A stretch of 64,000 nucleotides of DNA from Pseudosulfitobacter sp. DSM 107133 (GCF_022788695.1 NZ_CP085154.1:1550001-1614000); one strand, 5' to 3'; shown: positions 1 through 9,352, counted from the stretch's first letter. Notes: generated by a model from the letters alone, not told the origin. Program-made: numbers and translations.

Positions 1-1
1 T

Positions 2-580
2 TTCCTCGCCAGTTTTCCGGTGCTTCTGGGCGGCACGCTGGCGGCGCAGCTGCTGATCCCTATCTATCGTGACCGCCCCCCGTCCGAGAGTGCTGCCAAC
101 CGCGCACGCCTGCGCAAGATGCGGATGCTGATGACAGGCGGCATTTTCGGGATGCTGGCGGTGATGGCCCTGGGCGGGCCCTGGCTGGTCGGCTTTATGT
201 ATGATGCCCGCTATGCGCCTGCGGGTGGCATGATGGTGCTGATTGCGCTGGCGTTTCTGCCGCAAGCGATTGGCCTGAGCTATGACCGCGCGGCGCTGGC
301 AGCAGGGGATTCACGCGGGGCCTTTGTCTATTCGGCGCTGCGTTCGTCGTTACAGATCGTGATGCTGTGGGCGGGCTTCCAGATCTTCGGGCTGGTCGGC
401 GCGCTGATCGCCGTGGGGCTGGCGCTGTTGCTGTCCTATCCGGTGCTGGTGCGGCTGGCACGGCGGCATGGCGCATGGGACGGGCTGCACGATGCGGTGT
501 TTGCCGGCTTGGCGCTGGGGCTGACAGCACTGGCGCTGTGGCTGCACTGGGCCGATTTGACAGCCCTGCAAAGCCTCTAG
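2..580 (+). CDS. Polysaccharide flippase (Wzx/MATE-like), C-terminal fragment
   Basis: The reading frame is open to the left edge, so only about the last 192 residues are present. They form a run of hydrophobic helices (around FGMLAVMALGGPWLVGFMY, MMVLIALAFLPQAIGLSY, IVMLWAGFQIFGLVGALIAVGLALLL and a final AVFAGLALGLTALALWLHW) with short Arg-rich loops, as in the second half of oligosaccharide flippases that move lipid-linked repeat units across the inner membrane. The assignment rests on topology and on the neighbouring Wzz, CpsD-like and sugar-transferase genes; no residue-level signature is visible. It overlaps the converging Wzz-like gene by 4 bases. Another multi-TM exporter cannot be excluded. 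Confidence 0.6.
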   Translation, partial: FLASFPVLLGGTLAAQLLIPIYRDRPPSESAANRARLRKMRMLMTGGIFGMLAVMALGGPWLVGFMYDARYAPAGGMMVLIALAFLPQAIGLSYDRAALAAGDSRGAFVYSALRSSLQIVMLWAGFQIFGLVGALIAVGLALLLSYPVLVRLARRHGAWDGLHDAVFAGLALGLTALALWLHWADLTALQSL

Positions 581-1821
581 CGGCGACGCAGGGGCCGGGG
601 CAAAAGCCCGCGCCGCCGGTTTTTCCTGGGCCGCATCTGCGGGATCGACACCACAGGGCGCAGACCCAGCGTATGTTCCATCTGGGCGGCCGAGCGTATC
701 ACCGGATGGCGCAGATCCAGCAGGAAGGCAGTCGCGACGGCGGCAATCATACTGGCCACAGCGCCAAGCAGGGCAAGCACCTTGCGCGAGCGGGTATAAG
801 GATATTCGGGCAGCGCCGCGGGTTCCAGCACGGTCAGCCGGTCAGCCTGGCGCTGTGTTTCAAGACGGTAGGCGATCTCGGCCTCCTTGCGGCGGGCCGT
901 GGCGGCTTCAAGTTCCGCCTGAAGCGCGGTGCGCTTGCGGTCATAATCATCAAGCTGGCGCTGCGCTTCGGGTGTTCCCTGGATGGTGCTGTTCATCGCT
1001 TCAAGATTGCTGGTCAGCAACGCGCGCTGTGCGGTCAGGGTGTCCAGCTCTTCTTGTTGTTGTTCCCGATTGCGCCGCTCGACCCGCGATTGGGGCGCAA
1101 TGGCAATCTGGCGCTGAAGGGCGATCATCTGGCGGTCAATGGCCAGGATCGACTCGTTCAGGGTTGCAATCTCGTTTTGCACACGGATCGCATTGCCGGG
1201 CAGGGCGATGTCATTACTGGCGCGGAACTGGCTGATCTCGCGTTCCAGCTTGTCGATCGCAAGGCCTGCCTCCTGTTCCTGTGCGGAAAAGAAATCCAGC
1301 GCATCACGCGAGCGCACAAGCCTTGTGTTGGTGCTAAGCTCCATCGTGCGTTGCGCCACATATTGAGCAAGCGACTGTGCCCCTTCGGCAGTGGGCCAGT
1401 CGACACTGATGCGCACAAGCGACACTTCGCCATCGTCATTAAATCCCTGACGGGCAGCGCTGACTTCGGAAATTCTGACCGCATTGCGGAATGCGACCAC
1501 TTTTTCTGACTCGGTCAGCGCGGGCTGGTCGGCGAACAGGTCCAGTTCCTTGGCAATTTCCAGAATGGCCGTGCGCGACATGATTTGCTGTTCGATCAGC
1601 TGAAGCCTGCGAGCATCCGATCCCTGAACGGTCGTGGCGGCCATTTCTCCGGGAATGATGGCGCCCTGCATCTGAAGCACTTCGGACGAGGAATACATAT
1701 GGCGCTGGGACGCGGCAACATACAGGGACAATATGCAGCCAAGCACAAAAACCAAAAACACGACGCGGCGGCGTCGGGCCAGCATGTCGAGAAAATCGGC
1801 TACCGAAAAGACAGACCCCAT
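577..1821 (-). CDS. Wzz/GumC-type exopolysaccharide chain-length determinant
   Basis: 414 residues with the polysaccharide co-polymerase architecture: a short cytoplasmic start rich in Arg (LARRRRVVF), a first membrane helix near residues 20–38, a long periplasmic part with coiled-coil heptads (residues about 170–330, rich in E, Q, R and L), and a second helix near 350–372 (ALLGAVASMIAAVATAFLL) followed by a basic tail (PRKNRRRGLLPRPLRRR). Such proteins set polymer length and couple Wzy polymerisation to export. The gene starts 3 bases after the CpsD-like gene on the same strand, so the two are co-transcribed and presumably interact, as split Wzc halves do. Confidence 0.8.
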   Translation of the reverse strand: MGSVFSVADFLDMLARRRRVVFLVFVLGCILSLYVAASQRHMYSSSEVLQMQGAIIPGEMAATTVQGSDARRLQLIEQQIMSRTAILEIAKELDLFADQPALTESEKVVAFRNAVRISEVSAARQGFNDDGEVSLVRISVDWPTAEGAQSLAQYVAQRTMELSTNTRLVRSRDALDFFSAQEQEAGLAIDKLEREISQFRASNDIALPGNAIRVQNEIATLNESILAIDRQMIALQRQIAIAPQSRVERRNREQQQEELDTLTAQRALLTSNLEAMNSTIQGTPEAQRQLDDYDRKRTALQAELEAATARRKEAEIAYRLETQRQADRLTVLEPAALPEYPYTRSRKVLALLGAVASMIAAVATAFLLDLRHPVIRSAAQMEHTLGLRPVVSIPQMRPRKNRRRGLLPRPLRRR

Positions 1822-1824
1822 CCG

Positions 1825-2712
1825 TCAGCTGCCCTTTGCGGGACGGGTGCGATTCAGGATAATGCCCATGATGTTTGTCTTGCCTTCCAGCCGTCGTTCA
1901 CACTCGGTGATTTGGGCGCCCACTGTCTGCGTGGCATCGGCCACCAGCAGCACGCCGTCCACCTGAGGCAGGAACGCCTCGAGATCGTCATGTTCTAGCA
2001 TGGCGGGCAAGTCAAATATAGAGATGTCGGGACGCATCATCTCCATCATATTGTTCAACACTTCGCCGGTGCGGCGGGCATGCAGGATTTCGGATGCATT
2101 TTCGGTGCGCCCGCTGCCCAGACCCAAAGCCAGCGTATACGTCGGCTTGAGCAGGTAGTTTTGCGGTGCAACAGCCCCTGTCAGAAGGTCGGCCATCATA
2201 CCATTGGCCTGAATGCCAAGCATGTTTGCAATGTCGGGGGCGCGTTGGTCCAGATCCATCAGCAGGGCGCGCTTGGACGGGATGCGCGACACCGACAGTG
2301 CAAGGTTCAGCGCGGTAAAGCTGGCCCCCGAGCCGCTGGTCGGTGACACAATGGCAATGCGTGACCAGCCCGAGCCGTCCATCGCGCGCAACAGCTGCGT
2401 GCGCAGGTCGTCAAAGGCGCGCAGCATGGCGCGGTCGTTGTTCAGCAGCCCCAACTGGATATCAAGCGGTGCGGCTTCCCGAGCAAAGCTGACACGGGAC
2501 AGGTCCTGCCAGGGGTCAAGTTGTTCGATCAAGGCGCTATCGCTCCACTCGGGTGCAAAATCAGCCCCCCTGATACGGCGGGTCAGTTCAAGATCAAAGG
2601 GCAGGGACCGCGCGGTGCGCTGAACCTGTGCGTGACGATATTTCATGATGCCCCGGTGCGCTGGCATATCGGAGTTCCGGTCGGCGATGATATCACGGTA
2701 ACGTTCAAACAT
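1825..2712 (-). CDS. CpsD/CapB-like P-loop protein of exopolysaccharide synthesis, Walker A lysine missing
   Basis: 295 residues. The C-terminal two thirds follow the BY-kinase/MinD fold: a Walker A position near residue 130 (VSPTSGSGASFT), a Walker A' strand (RALLMDLDQRAPD) and a Walker B-like strand (DISIFDLPA), ending in the typical GIILNRTR. The Walker A reads GSGAS, so the lysine of GxGK(S/T) is alanine (codon GCC read on the minus strand near 2326). There is also no C-terminal tyrosine cluster. In this family the lysine binds ATP phosphates, so catalytic kinase activity is doubtful and a regulatory or scaffolding role beside the Wzz-like protein is more likely. Start ATG lies 1 base after the upstream stop. 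Confidence 0.75.
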   Translation of the reverse strand: MFERYRDIIADRNSDMPAHRGIMKYRHAQVQRTARSLPFDLELTRRIRGADFAPEWSDSALIEQLDPWQDLSRVSFAREAAPLDIQLGLLNNDRAMLRAFDDLRTQLLRAMDGSGWSRIAIVSPTSGSGASFTALNLALSVSRIPSKRALLMDLDQRAPDIANMLGIQANGMMADLLTGAVAPQNYLLKPTYTLALGLGSGRTENASEILHARRTGEVLNNMMEMMRPDISIFDLPAMLEHDDLEAFLPQVDGVLLVADATQTVGAQITECERRLEGKTNIMGIILNRTRPAKGS

Positions 2713-2713
2713 G

Positions 2714-3484
2714 TTAACACCCTGTCCGTCGGATCACAGCACCAACGGTTCGCAACAAGACCTTGGTATCCTCGACAAGTGACATATTGTAATTATAGGC
2801 CGCATCAAGCGCCGTGCGCGCACTGAAAGCGCTGTCGTTGCGCTGAGAGACTTGCCAATAGCCGGTGATTCCGGGCCTCAGAGCAAAATAATGCTCGGGA
2901 TTGCCATACATCGTCAACTGTTCAATCATCATGGGGCGGGGACCGACCAGGCTCATCTCGCCGCGCAGCACGTTCCAAAGCTGGGGCAGTTCATCCAGCG
3001 ATGTCTTGCGCAGGAAGGCACCAATGGGCGTGATACGCGGGTCATTGCGCAGCTTTTGCAGCGTTTCCCATTCGGCACGCATCTCGGGGTCGGACTCCAG
3101 ATAGGTTTCAAGCAGACGGTCGGCGTCGCGCACCATTGTGCGCAGCTTGAGGATCGCAAACCTGTTGCCGTCCTTGCCCAGCCGTGCCTGACGATAGAAG
3201 GGCGCACCGCCTTCGATCCACAGCAGCAAAGCGGACACCCCGACCAGCAGCAGCGCCAGCGGCGATGCCAATATGACCAGCAGCACATCCAGCACCCGCT
3301 TGCCAACTGCGCGGTAAGCACCGGCTGGCGGTGCCGGCTGTGGCAGGGCGACGCTGTAGGCCTCGCCGCGTATCGCGCTTGACGCATGGATTGGAAGAAC
3401 GGGACGTAAATGCCTCATCACCCTTTGAGGCGGTACAGCAACGCGCACCACAGATGGCGCGTCATCGAAATTCACTTCGGACAT
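2714..3484 (-). CDS. Priming undecaprenyl-phosphate sugar transferase (WcaJ/PssA/ExoY type)
   Basis: About 256 residues. A membrane helix (VLDVLLVILASPLALLLVGVSALLLW) preceded by KR and followed by the family signature: PFYRQARLGKDGNRFAILKLRTM, then TSLDELPQLWNVLRGEMSLVGPRP and FALRPGITGYWQVS. This is the bacterial sugar-transferase domain that loads the first sugar phosphate onto undecaprenyl phosphate at the inner membrane, starting repeat-unit assembly. I chose ATG at 3484 (MSEVNFDD) because a GAGG lies 6 bases upstream; a further in-frame start at 3532 lacks support. First gene of the minus-strand EPS operon; the promoter should lie in the non-coding DNA to its right. Confidence 0.88.
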   Translation of the reverse strand: MSEVNFDDAPSVVRVAVPPQRVMRHLRPVLPIHASSAIRGEAYSVALPQPAPPAGAYRAVGKRVLDVLLVILASPLALLLVGVSALLLWIEGGAPFYRQARLGKDGNRFAILKLRTMVRDADRLLETYLESDPEMRAEWETLQKLRNDPRITPIGAFLRKTSLDELPQLWNVLRGEMSLVGPRPMMIEQLTMYGNPEHYFALRPGITGYWQVSQRNDSAFSARTALDAAYNYNMSLVEDTKVLLRTVGAVIRRTGC

Positions 3485-4786
3485 GGCAGACCTCACACAA
3501 CAACAAACCCACGGCCCCCCCGAGCCGCGCAAAATAAACCAATCAACTGCCCCGAATTATCTACGCGGACACACTGCGATCTGTGCGCCATTGCTGTGGC
3601 CAACATTTCGCGTCCGGAAAAGATTGTGACGGATTGCAGACATTCAATCGCCTTATTTCTGACTAAGTCGAACTTAACAGCGACGAAGTCAATTAAGTTA
3701 AAAATATGGCGAAACAATGCGTTTCTATTTCAGATGGGAATAAATGGGCCGATGAAAGGATTATTCTACCTTTGCGAGAAACAACGTCGGGTTTTTCATA
3801 ACAAATGATAGAATTGAGGGGTATTGTTTCGAAGAAGCTGAAATTTTTTTGAAAAGCCCAGAAAAAGCAGTGTGGTAAACTTCGTGTGATTGCCAGGGCG
3901 GATGCATCGAAGTTCCCCAAATGTCATCGCGCCCAAGAAAAAGCGGCCAGACGAGGGCGCAAACGGGCCACTTCGCGGGCGAATTGAGGTGAGCTGCCAT
4001 GCCCGATTCCCGGCCCTGCCTCTGCCACAATCTGGGAAGCGCGGCAGTCAAAGGCGCCATTCTGGTGCGCGATCTGGAAACAATCTTGAAGTCTGGGCAA
4101 AATGCATTGGTGCCTTCAAAAGGGATTCTTGTGCGTGTCACTGACCGTTTGAAAAGGCAGGTTTGCTCAGGTGCAATTCAGCGATGTCAGTCGCCGCTTA
4201 GGGTCAGGACCCATTCATCTTACGGCACTGGTTTGACAGATTTTGTCTGTGACGAGGCGCAGCTGCGCAGGAACTCTTGTTGAATTTCAAGCGGATGTAA
4301 CGAAGCTCACGGGCAAAATCCGTCAAATCCGCAGGACGACAAAACCGCTTCATTTCAGAGGCGTGAGCCATTTGAAATTAACCCGTTAGTTCCTGCATGT
4401 CTCAAGCCACTGAAATATCGCGGTTTTGACGCCAGTGGCGCAAGATGAATGGGTCCTGACCCCAAGGTCCAGACCCTAAAGCGCCGACACAGAAATGTTG
4501 CCGTGTCGGGGGTTCAGCAGCGGTGGGGTGATGCTGCGCGCAATGATCAGGAGCTGTAAAAGAATCTGCATAAATGCTTGACCTATCACCATTTTGCTAC
4601 AGGTTTCGCGTCAGGGTGGTTTTGGGATGATTTCTGGTTTTCGACGTTGGGTCGCAACTCAAATGACCGGTTGAGAGCCGTGGACTTCCCAGCCACACTT
4701 GGCGCATCGGACATGCCAGATTTCGAGGCATGATAACTTGGCCGTACCGCAAGGGAAGCCACTTTTAATTTTTTCGGGAGGAAGAA
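3485..4786. other. 1.3 kb intergenic region without a supported gene
   Basis: This stretch separates the divergent EPS operon and TRAP operon. The left half (3530–3900) is clearly more A+T rich than the surroundings and has several short TTAA runs near 3670–3705, suggesting the EPS promoter region. Short ORFs on both strands (for example 3890–4144) have no recognisable family, no ribosome site and no codon bias, so I do not call them. The only clear structure is the inverted-repeat element at 4201–4462. The last 30 bases hold the AGGAGG-like ribosome site of dctP. Confidence 0.7.
4201..4462. repeat. MITE-like 262-bp element with 31-bp terminal inverted repeats
   Basis: The left end 4201–4231 begins GGGTCAGGACCCATTCATCT; the reverse complement of the right end 4432–4462 is identical except for two bases in 31. 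The 200 bases between have no coding potential. Outside the repeats there is further symmetry: GTCGCCGCTTAGGGTC on the left against GTCGGCGCTTTAGGGTC (reverse complement) on the right. The element may thus be nested in, or be a derivative of, a longer palindromic element. A non-autonomous transposon is the simplest reading; no matching transposase is in the window. Confidence 0.65.
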
Positions 4787-5830
4787 ATGACCATGACTTC
4801 ACAAGGTATGAATCGTCGCGCCCTGTTGCGCGGAGCCGCAGTTGCTGCCGTTGCCACGCCCGCGCTGGTGGGCAAGGGGATCGCCGCAGGCGAGGTGACC
4901 TGGCGCGTGCAAGCGCACTGGCCCAAGGCGTCCAGCTCGTTCACCGACAGCCTTGGCGTGCTGGCGACGGCCCTGGAAGAGCGCACCGAAGGCGCGTTCA
5001 AGCTGGAACTGCTGGGCGCCGGCGAATTTGCCAAGGGTCCCGACATCTACAACATCGTGCGCAAGGGCGTGGTGCCCATGGGCTCGATCAGCCCGTCCTA
5101 TATCATCGACAACGCCGAAGCCGCGTCCTTTGCCTATGGCATTCCGGGCACGCTGCGTCAGGCGTGGGAAATGGAACACGCGATCAAGAACCTTGGTATC
5201 GAGGATCTGGTGAACGAGGATCTGGCCTCGGACGGTGTGCGTCTGATGTCGGAAAAAGTTCTGCCGACCGAGATGGTCGTGTCGAAAAAGATCGAATCCG
5301 CCGCCGATTTCAAGGGCTTGAAAATCCGGTCCTCGGGCAAGATGCTGGACTATCTGGCCGCCGCCGGTGCCGCACCGCAGTTTGTGCCCGGTTCCGAGCT
5401 GTATCAGTCCCTGTCGTCAGGCGTGGTTGATGGCGCGCATTGGGGTGCCGCCGTGGGCGCACAATCGATGTCGCTGTGGGAAGTGTGCAAATACCACTAC
5501 AAGCCGGTTCTTGCGCAGACCACCGATGCCTACATCATGAACGAGGACGCGCTTGCCGACCTTCCGGAAGATTTGCGCACGGCATTGCTGGACACTGTCA
5601 CGAACCGTTTCTTCCTGCGTTCGGCCGAATACCAGCACAAGGAAGCCATCGCCCTGTCCGAAGGTGTGGCGAACGACGGCGTCGAAGTGATGCAGCTGCC
5701 CCAGGACGTGCTGGACATGCTGGCCGCCGCTTCGGCCCAGATCCTCGAGGAAGAGGGTCAGAAGGGCGAGAAAGCCGCCAAGGCCGCCGACATCTACCGC
5801 GGTCTGATGAAAGACCTCGGCTACGCCTGA
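4787..5830 (+). CDS. dctP: TRAP transporter solute-binding protein, DctP family, Tat-exported
   Basis: 347 residues. The N-terminus carries a twin-arginine signal (MNRRALLRGAAVAAVATPALVGKG, cleaved before about residue 37), followed by a mature domain starting EVTWRVQAHWPKASSSF, typical of DctP-type periplasmic binding proteins; DFKGLKIRSSGKMLDYLAAAG and ELYQSLSSGVVDGAHWGA match the ligand-binding region, where an Arg (in LKIRSSG) usually binds a substrate carboxylate. Probable ligand is an organic acid, but the subclass cannot be fixed from sequence alone. The ATG at 4787 has GGGAGGAAG just upstream. First gene of dctP-dctQ-dctM. Confidence 0.88.
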   Translation: MTMTSQGMNRRALLRGAAVAAVATPALVGKGIAAGEVTWRVQAHWPKASSSFTDSLGVLATALEERTEGAFKLELLGAGEFAKGPDIYNIVRKGVVPMGSISPSYIIDNAEAASFAYGIPGTLRQAWEMEHAIKNLGIEDLVNEDLASDGVRLMSEKVLPTEMVVSKKIESAADFKGLKIRSSGKMLDYLAAAGAAPQFVPGSELYQSLSSGVVDGAHWGAAVGAQSMSLWEVCKYHYKPVLAQTTDAYIMNEDALADLPEDLRTALLDTVTNRFFLRSAEYQHKEAIALSEGVANDGVEVMQLPQDVLDMLAAASAQILEEEGQKGEKAAKAADIYRGLMKDLGYA

Positions 5831-5880
5831 AGCATCTGATTCACCGCGTCCAAAGCGGCGCGGTGAACAGGCCTTGATAA

Positions 5881-5914
5881 CGCCTGCGCAGCCCATTCGG
5901 GAGCCGCGCAGGCG
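5881..5914 (+). promoter_or_regulatory. Intercistronic hairpin between dctP and dctQ
   Basis: CGCCTGCGC (5881–5889) pairs perfectly with GCGCAGGCG (5906–5914). No T-tract follows, so it is more likely an mRNA 3'-end stabiliser or partial attenuator than a full terminator. It would fit the usual need for far more binding protein than permease in TRAP systems. Confidence 0.55.
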
Positions 5915-5941
5915 CTTTGCCCTCATTCAGGAGACAGTGAC

Positions 5942-6514
5942 ATGTTTCAACTGGCCCGCGCCGTGACGCGCGTGAACAGGTTTATCGGGAAATGGGTCTC
6001 GCTGGCCGTTCTGGTGATCTTTGCCCTGCTGCTGGCCGATGTGGTCATGCGCTATCTGGTCGGAAGTCCGGCAATCTGGACAGCCGAGCTGGCTGTGCTG
6101 ATCTTTGGCGTCTATGCCGTTATCGGCGGGGGCTATCTGCTGACCGAGCGGGGGCATGTGAACGTCGACATCATCTATGGCGCGCAAAGCCTGCGCCGCC
6201 GCGCGATGCTGGACATTCTGACATGGCCGCTGTTTGCGCTCTTTGTCGGTGTGCTGCTGTGGCAGGGCTATGACATCGCCGCCGAGTCACTGGAGGACTG
6301 GGAGCGGTCACAGTCCATGTGGAAAGCGCCCCTGTGGCCGACCAAGATCATGATCCCCGTCGCGGCTGCCCTGCTGTTGTTGCAGGGGGTGATCCGCCTG
6401 TGGGCGGACGTGCGCGTGGTCATGGGCCTGCCCGTGCCGGACGACGTATTCGGCAAACCGGGCGCACCCGAAACCGACAACACAACAGAACCTTCCAAGG
6501 AGATGCAGCAATGA
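5942..6514 (+). CDS. dctQ: TRAP transporter small permease subunit
   Basis: 190 residues with four membrane helices, starting VSLAVLVIFALLLADVVMRYLVG, then AELAVLIFGVYAVIGGGYLL. Between these two lies the conserved small-subunit segment around GSPAIWTAELAVLIFGVYA, and GGGYLLTERGHVNVDI is the conserved loop of DctQ proteins. With DctM it forms the membrane part of a sodium-driven TRAP carrier. GGAGA lies upstream of the ATG. The last codons overlap dctM as ATGA, indicating translational coupling. Confidence 0.88.
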   Translation: MFQLARAVTRVNRFIGKWVSLAVLVIFALLLADVVMRYLVGSPAIWTAELAVLIFGVYAVIGGGYLLTERGHVNVDIIYGAQSLRRRAMLDILTWPLFALFVGVLLWQGYDIAAESLEDWERSQSMWKAPLWPTKIMIPVAAALLLLQGVIRLWADVRVVMGLPVPDDVFGKPGAPETDNTTEPSKEMQQ

Positions 6515-7824
6515 GCGTCGAACTTCTGACCCTGCTGTTCTTTGGCAGCCTGCTGGTCTTTCTTTTGCTCGGCACCCCGTTGGCCTTTGTGCTGGGCGGT
6601 GTGTCGGTGGTGTTCCTCTATTTCGAGATGGGCGGCATCGGGTTTTACCTGCTGGCCTCCAAGATGTGGGAGACGATGCAAAACCCCACGCTGATGGCGA
6701 TTCCGCTGTTTGTCTTTATGGCGATCCTGCTGGAAAAGTCGGGGGTTGCGAATGATCTTTACGATATGATGCACCAATGGTGGGGCGGCCTGCGCGGCGG
6801 TCTGGCCATTGGCACGGTTCTGATCTGCGTGATCTTTGCGGCCATGTCGGGCATTTCCGGTGCCGCCGTTGTGACCATGGGCACCATTGCCCTGCCCAAG
6901 ATGCTGGAACGGGGGTACGACAAGAAGCTGGCGCTGGGGGCGATCAACGCAGGCGGGGGCTGGGGCATCCTGATCCCGCCGTCGATCCTGATGGTGCTGT
7001 ACGCACTGCTGACCGAGGTGTCGGTGGGCCGTCTGTTCGCCGCAGGTGTCGGCCCCGGCCTGACGCTGTTCGTGCTGGTGTCGCTCTATGTCGGCGGGCG
7101 CTGCTGGTTGCAGCCGGATCTGGGTCCGGCCTTGCCCCCCGAGGAACGCGCGGACTGGGGGCAGAAATTCCGGTCGTTGCGTGCGGTGATCCTGCCGATC
7201 CTGATCGTGACCATCGTTCTGGGTGCGATCTTTGGCGGCTTTGCCACCGCGACCGAGGCCGCGGCCATCGGTGTGTTCGGCGCGCTGTTCGCCACGGGCG
7301 TGAACGGGCAACTGTCGTGGAAAGTGATCCACGAGGCGTCGATTGCCACGATGAAGCTGACGGCGCTGATCATCTGGATTCTGTTTGCGGCCCACGCGTT
7401 CTCCACCGCCTACACGGCACTGGGGGCACAAAGCCTGATCAGCGACCTTATGGCCTATATCCCCGGCGGTCGCTGGGGGGCGTTGGCGTTCATGCTGATG
7501 GTGCTGTTCTTTTTTGGAATGGTGCTGGACCCCGTTGGCATCATGCTGATCACGCTGCCGGTGTTCCTGCCGGTGGTGCAACAGGCAGGGTTCGACCCGA
7601 TCTGGTTCGGCATCCTGTTCATCATCATGATGGAGGTCGGGTATATGACGCCGCCCTTCGGCTTTAACCTGTTCTACCTCAAAGGGGTGGCACCGCCGGA
7701 TGTGACCATGGGCGATATCTATGCCTCGGTCATTCCCTATGTGATCGTGACCTTGATCGGCGTGTTGCTGATCATCCTGTTCCCCGGCATCGCGCTGTAT
7801 CTGCCAAACCTGTTCTACAACTGA
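6511..7824 (+). CDS. dctM: TRAP transporter large permease subunit
   Basis: 437 residues, a typical DctM length, with about 12 hydrophobic helices. Family segments include LMAIPLFVFMAILLEKSG, the GGWGILIPPSILMVLYA block, GAIFGGFATATEAAAIGVFGALF and the C-terminal GYMTPPFGFNLFYLKG. The frame is open well upstream of 6511, but AAGGAG at 6497–6502 and the ATGA overlap with dctQ fix the start at 6511. It carries the transport path for the substrate delivered by DctP, using a sodium gradient. Confidence 0.92.
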   Translation: MSVELLTLLFFGSLLVFLLLGTPLAFVLGGVSVVFLYFEMGGIGFYLLASKMWETMQNPTLMAIPLFVFMAILLEKSGVANDLYDMMHQWWGGLRGGLAIGTVLICVIFAAMSGISGAAVVTMGTIALPKMLERGYDKKLALGAINAGGGWGILIPPSILMVLYALLTEVSVGRLFAAGVGPGLTLFVLVSLYVGGRCWLQPDLGPALPPEERADWGQKFRSLRAVILPILIVTIVLGAIFGGFATATEAAAIGVFGALFATGVNGQLSWKVIHEASIATMKLTALIIWILFAAHAFSTAYTALGAQSLISDLMAYIPGGRWGALAFMLMVLFFFGMVLDPVGIMLITLPVFLPVVQQAGFDPIWFGILFIIMMEVGYMTPPFGFNLFYLKGVAPPDVTMGDIYASVIPYVIVTLIGVLLIILFPGIALYLPNLFYN

Positions 7825-7860
7825 TCAGACGGCAAAGCCTGCCAATCAAACCAAATGAAT

Positions 7861-7887
7861 CCGCGCAGCCCTGACGGGCTTGCGCGG
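7861..7887 (+). terminator. Hairpin after the TRAP operon
   Basis: CCGCGCA-GCCC pairs with GGGC-TTGCGCGG across a 4-base loop, with a one-base bulge. The tract that follows (ATTTGCACC) is only weakly T-rich, so termination strength is uncertain. It lies 36 bases after the dctM stop and before tig. Confidence 0.6.
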
Positions 7888-7989
7888 ATTTGCACCTTGA
7901 ACCCCTTGCGCCCGGTCCGTAGGGCCAATAGAACGGCGCAAATTTTGCCAAGCGCTCCACATGGGGCGCGTTTACGCTATGGAGCACAC

Positions 7990-9321
7990 ATGCAGGTCAC
8001 CGAGACGCTGAACGAAGGTTTGAAACGCGGCTATGCCATCACCGTCACTGCGGCTGAGATCGAAGCCAAAGTGAACGAGAAGCTGGCCGAGGCGCAGCCC
8101 GAAGTTGAAATGAAGGGCTTTCGCAAAGGCAAGGTTCCGATGGCGCTGCTGAAAAAGCAGTTTGGCCCCCGCATCATGGGCGAAGTCATGCAGGAAAGCA
8201 TCGACGGCGCGATGAGCAAACATTTCGAAGACAGCGGCGACCGCCCCGCCATGCAGCCCGAGGTCAAGATGACCAACGAGGACTGGAAAGAAGGCGACGA
8301 CGTCAACGTCGACATGTCCTATGAAAAACTGCCCGAGATCCCCGAAGTGGACCTGAGCACGATCACGCTGGAAAAGCTGGTTGTGAAATCGGACGACGCC
8401 GCCGTGGAAGAGGCCTTGGGCAACCTGGCCGAAACCGCACAGGATTTCGCGGACCGCAAGAAAGGCTCCAAAGCCAAGGACGGCGATCAGGTTGTGATGG
8501 ATTTCGTCGGCAAGGTTGACGGCGAAGCGTTTGAAGGCGGCTCTGCCGAAGATTATCCGCTGGTTCTGGGCTCGAACAGCTTTATCCCCGGTTTCGAGGA
8601 TCAGCTGGTTGGCGTGAAAGAAGGCGAAGAAAAAGCCGTGACGGTGTCCTTCCCCGACGATTACCAGGCCGAAAACCTGGCGGGCAAAGAAGCTGTGTTC
8701 GATTGCACCATCAAAGCGGTGAAAGAGCCCAAAGCGGCAGAGATCAACGACGAGCTGGCCAAGAAGTTCGGTGCTGAAGATCTGGCCGCGCTGAAAGGTC
8801 AGATCGGTGAGCGTCTGGAAGCCGAATACGCCGGTGCTGCCCGCGCCGTGATGAAACGCGGCCTGCTGGACGCGCTGGACAAAGCCGTCAGCTTTGAGCT
8901 GCCCCCGTCGCTGGTCGACGCCGAAGCAGGCCAGATCGCCCACCAGCTGTGGCACGAGGAAAACCCTGACGTTCAGGGCCACGATCACCCCGACGTGACA
9001 CCCACGGACGAGCACAAGACACTGGCCGAGCGCCGCGTGCGTCTGGGCCTGTTGCTGGCCGAACTGGGTCAAAAGGCCGAGGTCGAAGTGACCGACGCCG
9101 AGATGAGCCAGGCCGTCATGAACCAGGCGCGTCAGTACCCCGGTCAGGAACGCCAGTTCTTTGAATTCGTGCAGCAGAACCCGCAGATGCAGCAACAGCT
9201 GCGCGCGCCGCTGTTCGAAGACAAGGTTGTGGACTACGTCTTTGACAAGGCGACCGTCACCGAGAAAGAAATCTCGAAAGACGAGCTGCAAAAAGCCGTC
9301 GAGGCGCTGGAAGACGAATAA
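7990..9321 (+). CDS. tig: Trigger factor, ribosome-associated chaperone
   Basis: 443 residues. N-terminal ribosome-binding domain with the [17 protein letters not shown] signature (residues about 45–60) that docks on L23. A central FKBP-type PPIase domain follows, from about residue 150 ([43 protein letters not shown]). The C-terminal substrate-binding helices run through [26 protein letters not shown]. The ATG at 7990 was chosen because GGAG lies 5 bases upstream and the protein then starts [13 protein letters not shown] as in the family; the frame is open further upstream without support. It stands alone between two terminators. Confidence 0.96.
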   Translation: MQVTETLNEGLKRGYAITVTAAEIEAKVNEKLAEAQPEVEMKGFRKGKVPMALLKKQFGPRIMGEVMQESIDGAMSKHFEDSGDRPAMQPEVKMTNEDWKEGDDVNVDMSYEKLPEIPEVDLSTITLEKLVVKSDDAAVEEALGNLAETAQDFADRKKGSKAKDGDQVVMDFVGKVDGEAFEGGSAEDYPLVLGSNSFIPGFEDQLVGVKEGEEKAVTVSFPDDYQAENLAGKEAVFDCTIKAVKEPKAAEINDELAKKFGAEDLAALKGQIGERLEAEYAGAARAVMKRGLLDALDKAVSFELPPSLVDAEAGQIAHQLWHEENPDVQGHDHPDVTPTDEHKTLAERRVRLGLLLAELGQKAEVEVTDAEMSQAVMNQARQYPGQERQFFEFVQQNPQMQQQLRAPLFEDKVVDYVFDKATVTEKEISKDELQKAVEALEDE

Positions 9322-9352
9322 GTCTTTTTTCAGCCTTCGGGTCTGGAATTGG

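Noticed and set aside
3660..3710. CtrA-like TTAA half-sites upstream of the EPS operon
   Set aside because: Several TTAA words occur in A+T-rich DNA, but none with the 7-base spacing of a full site.
6268..7581. 437-codon minus-strand ORF opposite dctM, and similar long antisense ORFs (7972–9291, 20566–22206, 23571–24809, 24761–26260, 62233–63660)
   Set aside because: All lie exactly opposite well-supported genes, have low-complexity H/R/Q/G composition and follow from high GC3 on the coding strand.
7855..7989. N-terminal extension of trigger factor by 45 codons
   Set aside because: The upstream frame covers the TRAP terminator hairpin and lacks a ribosome site; ATG 7990 has GGAG at correct spacing.
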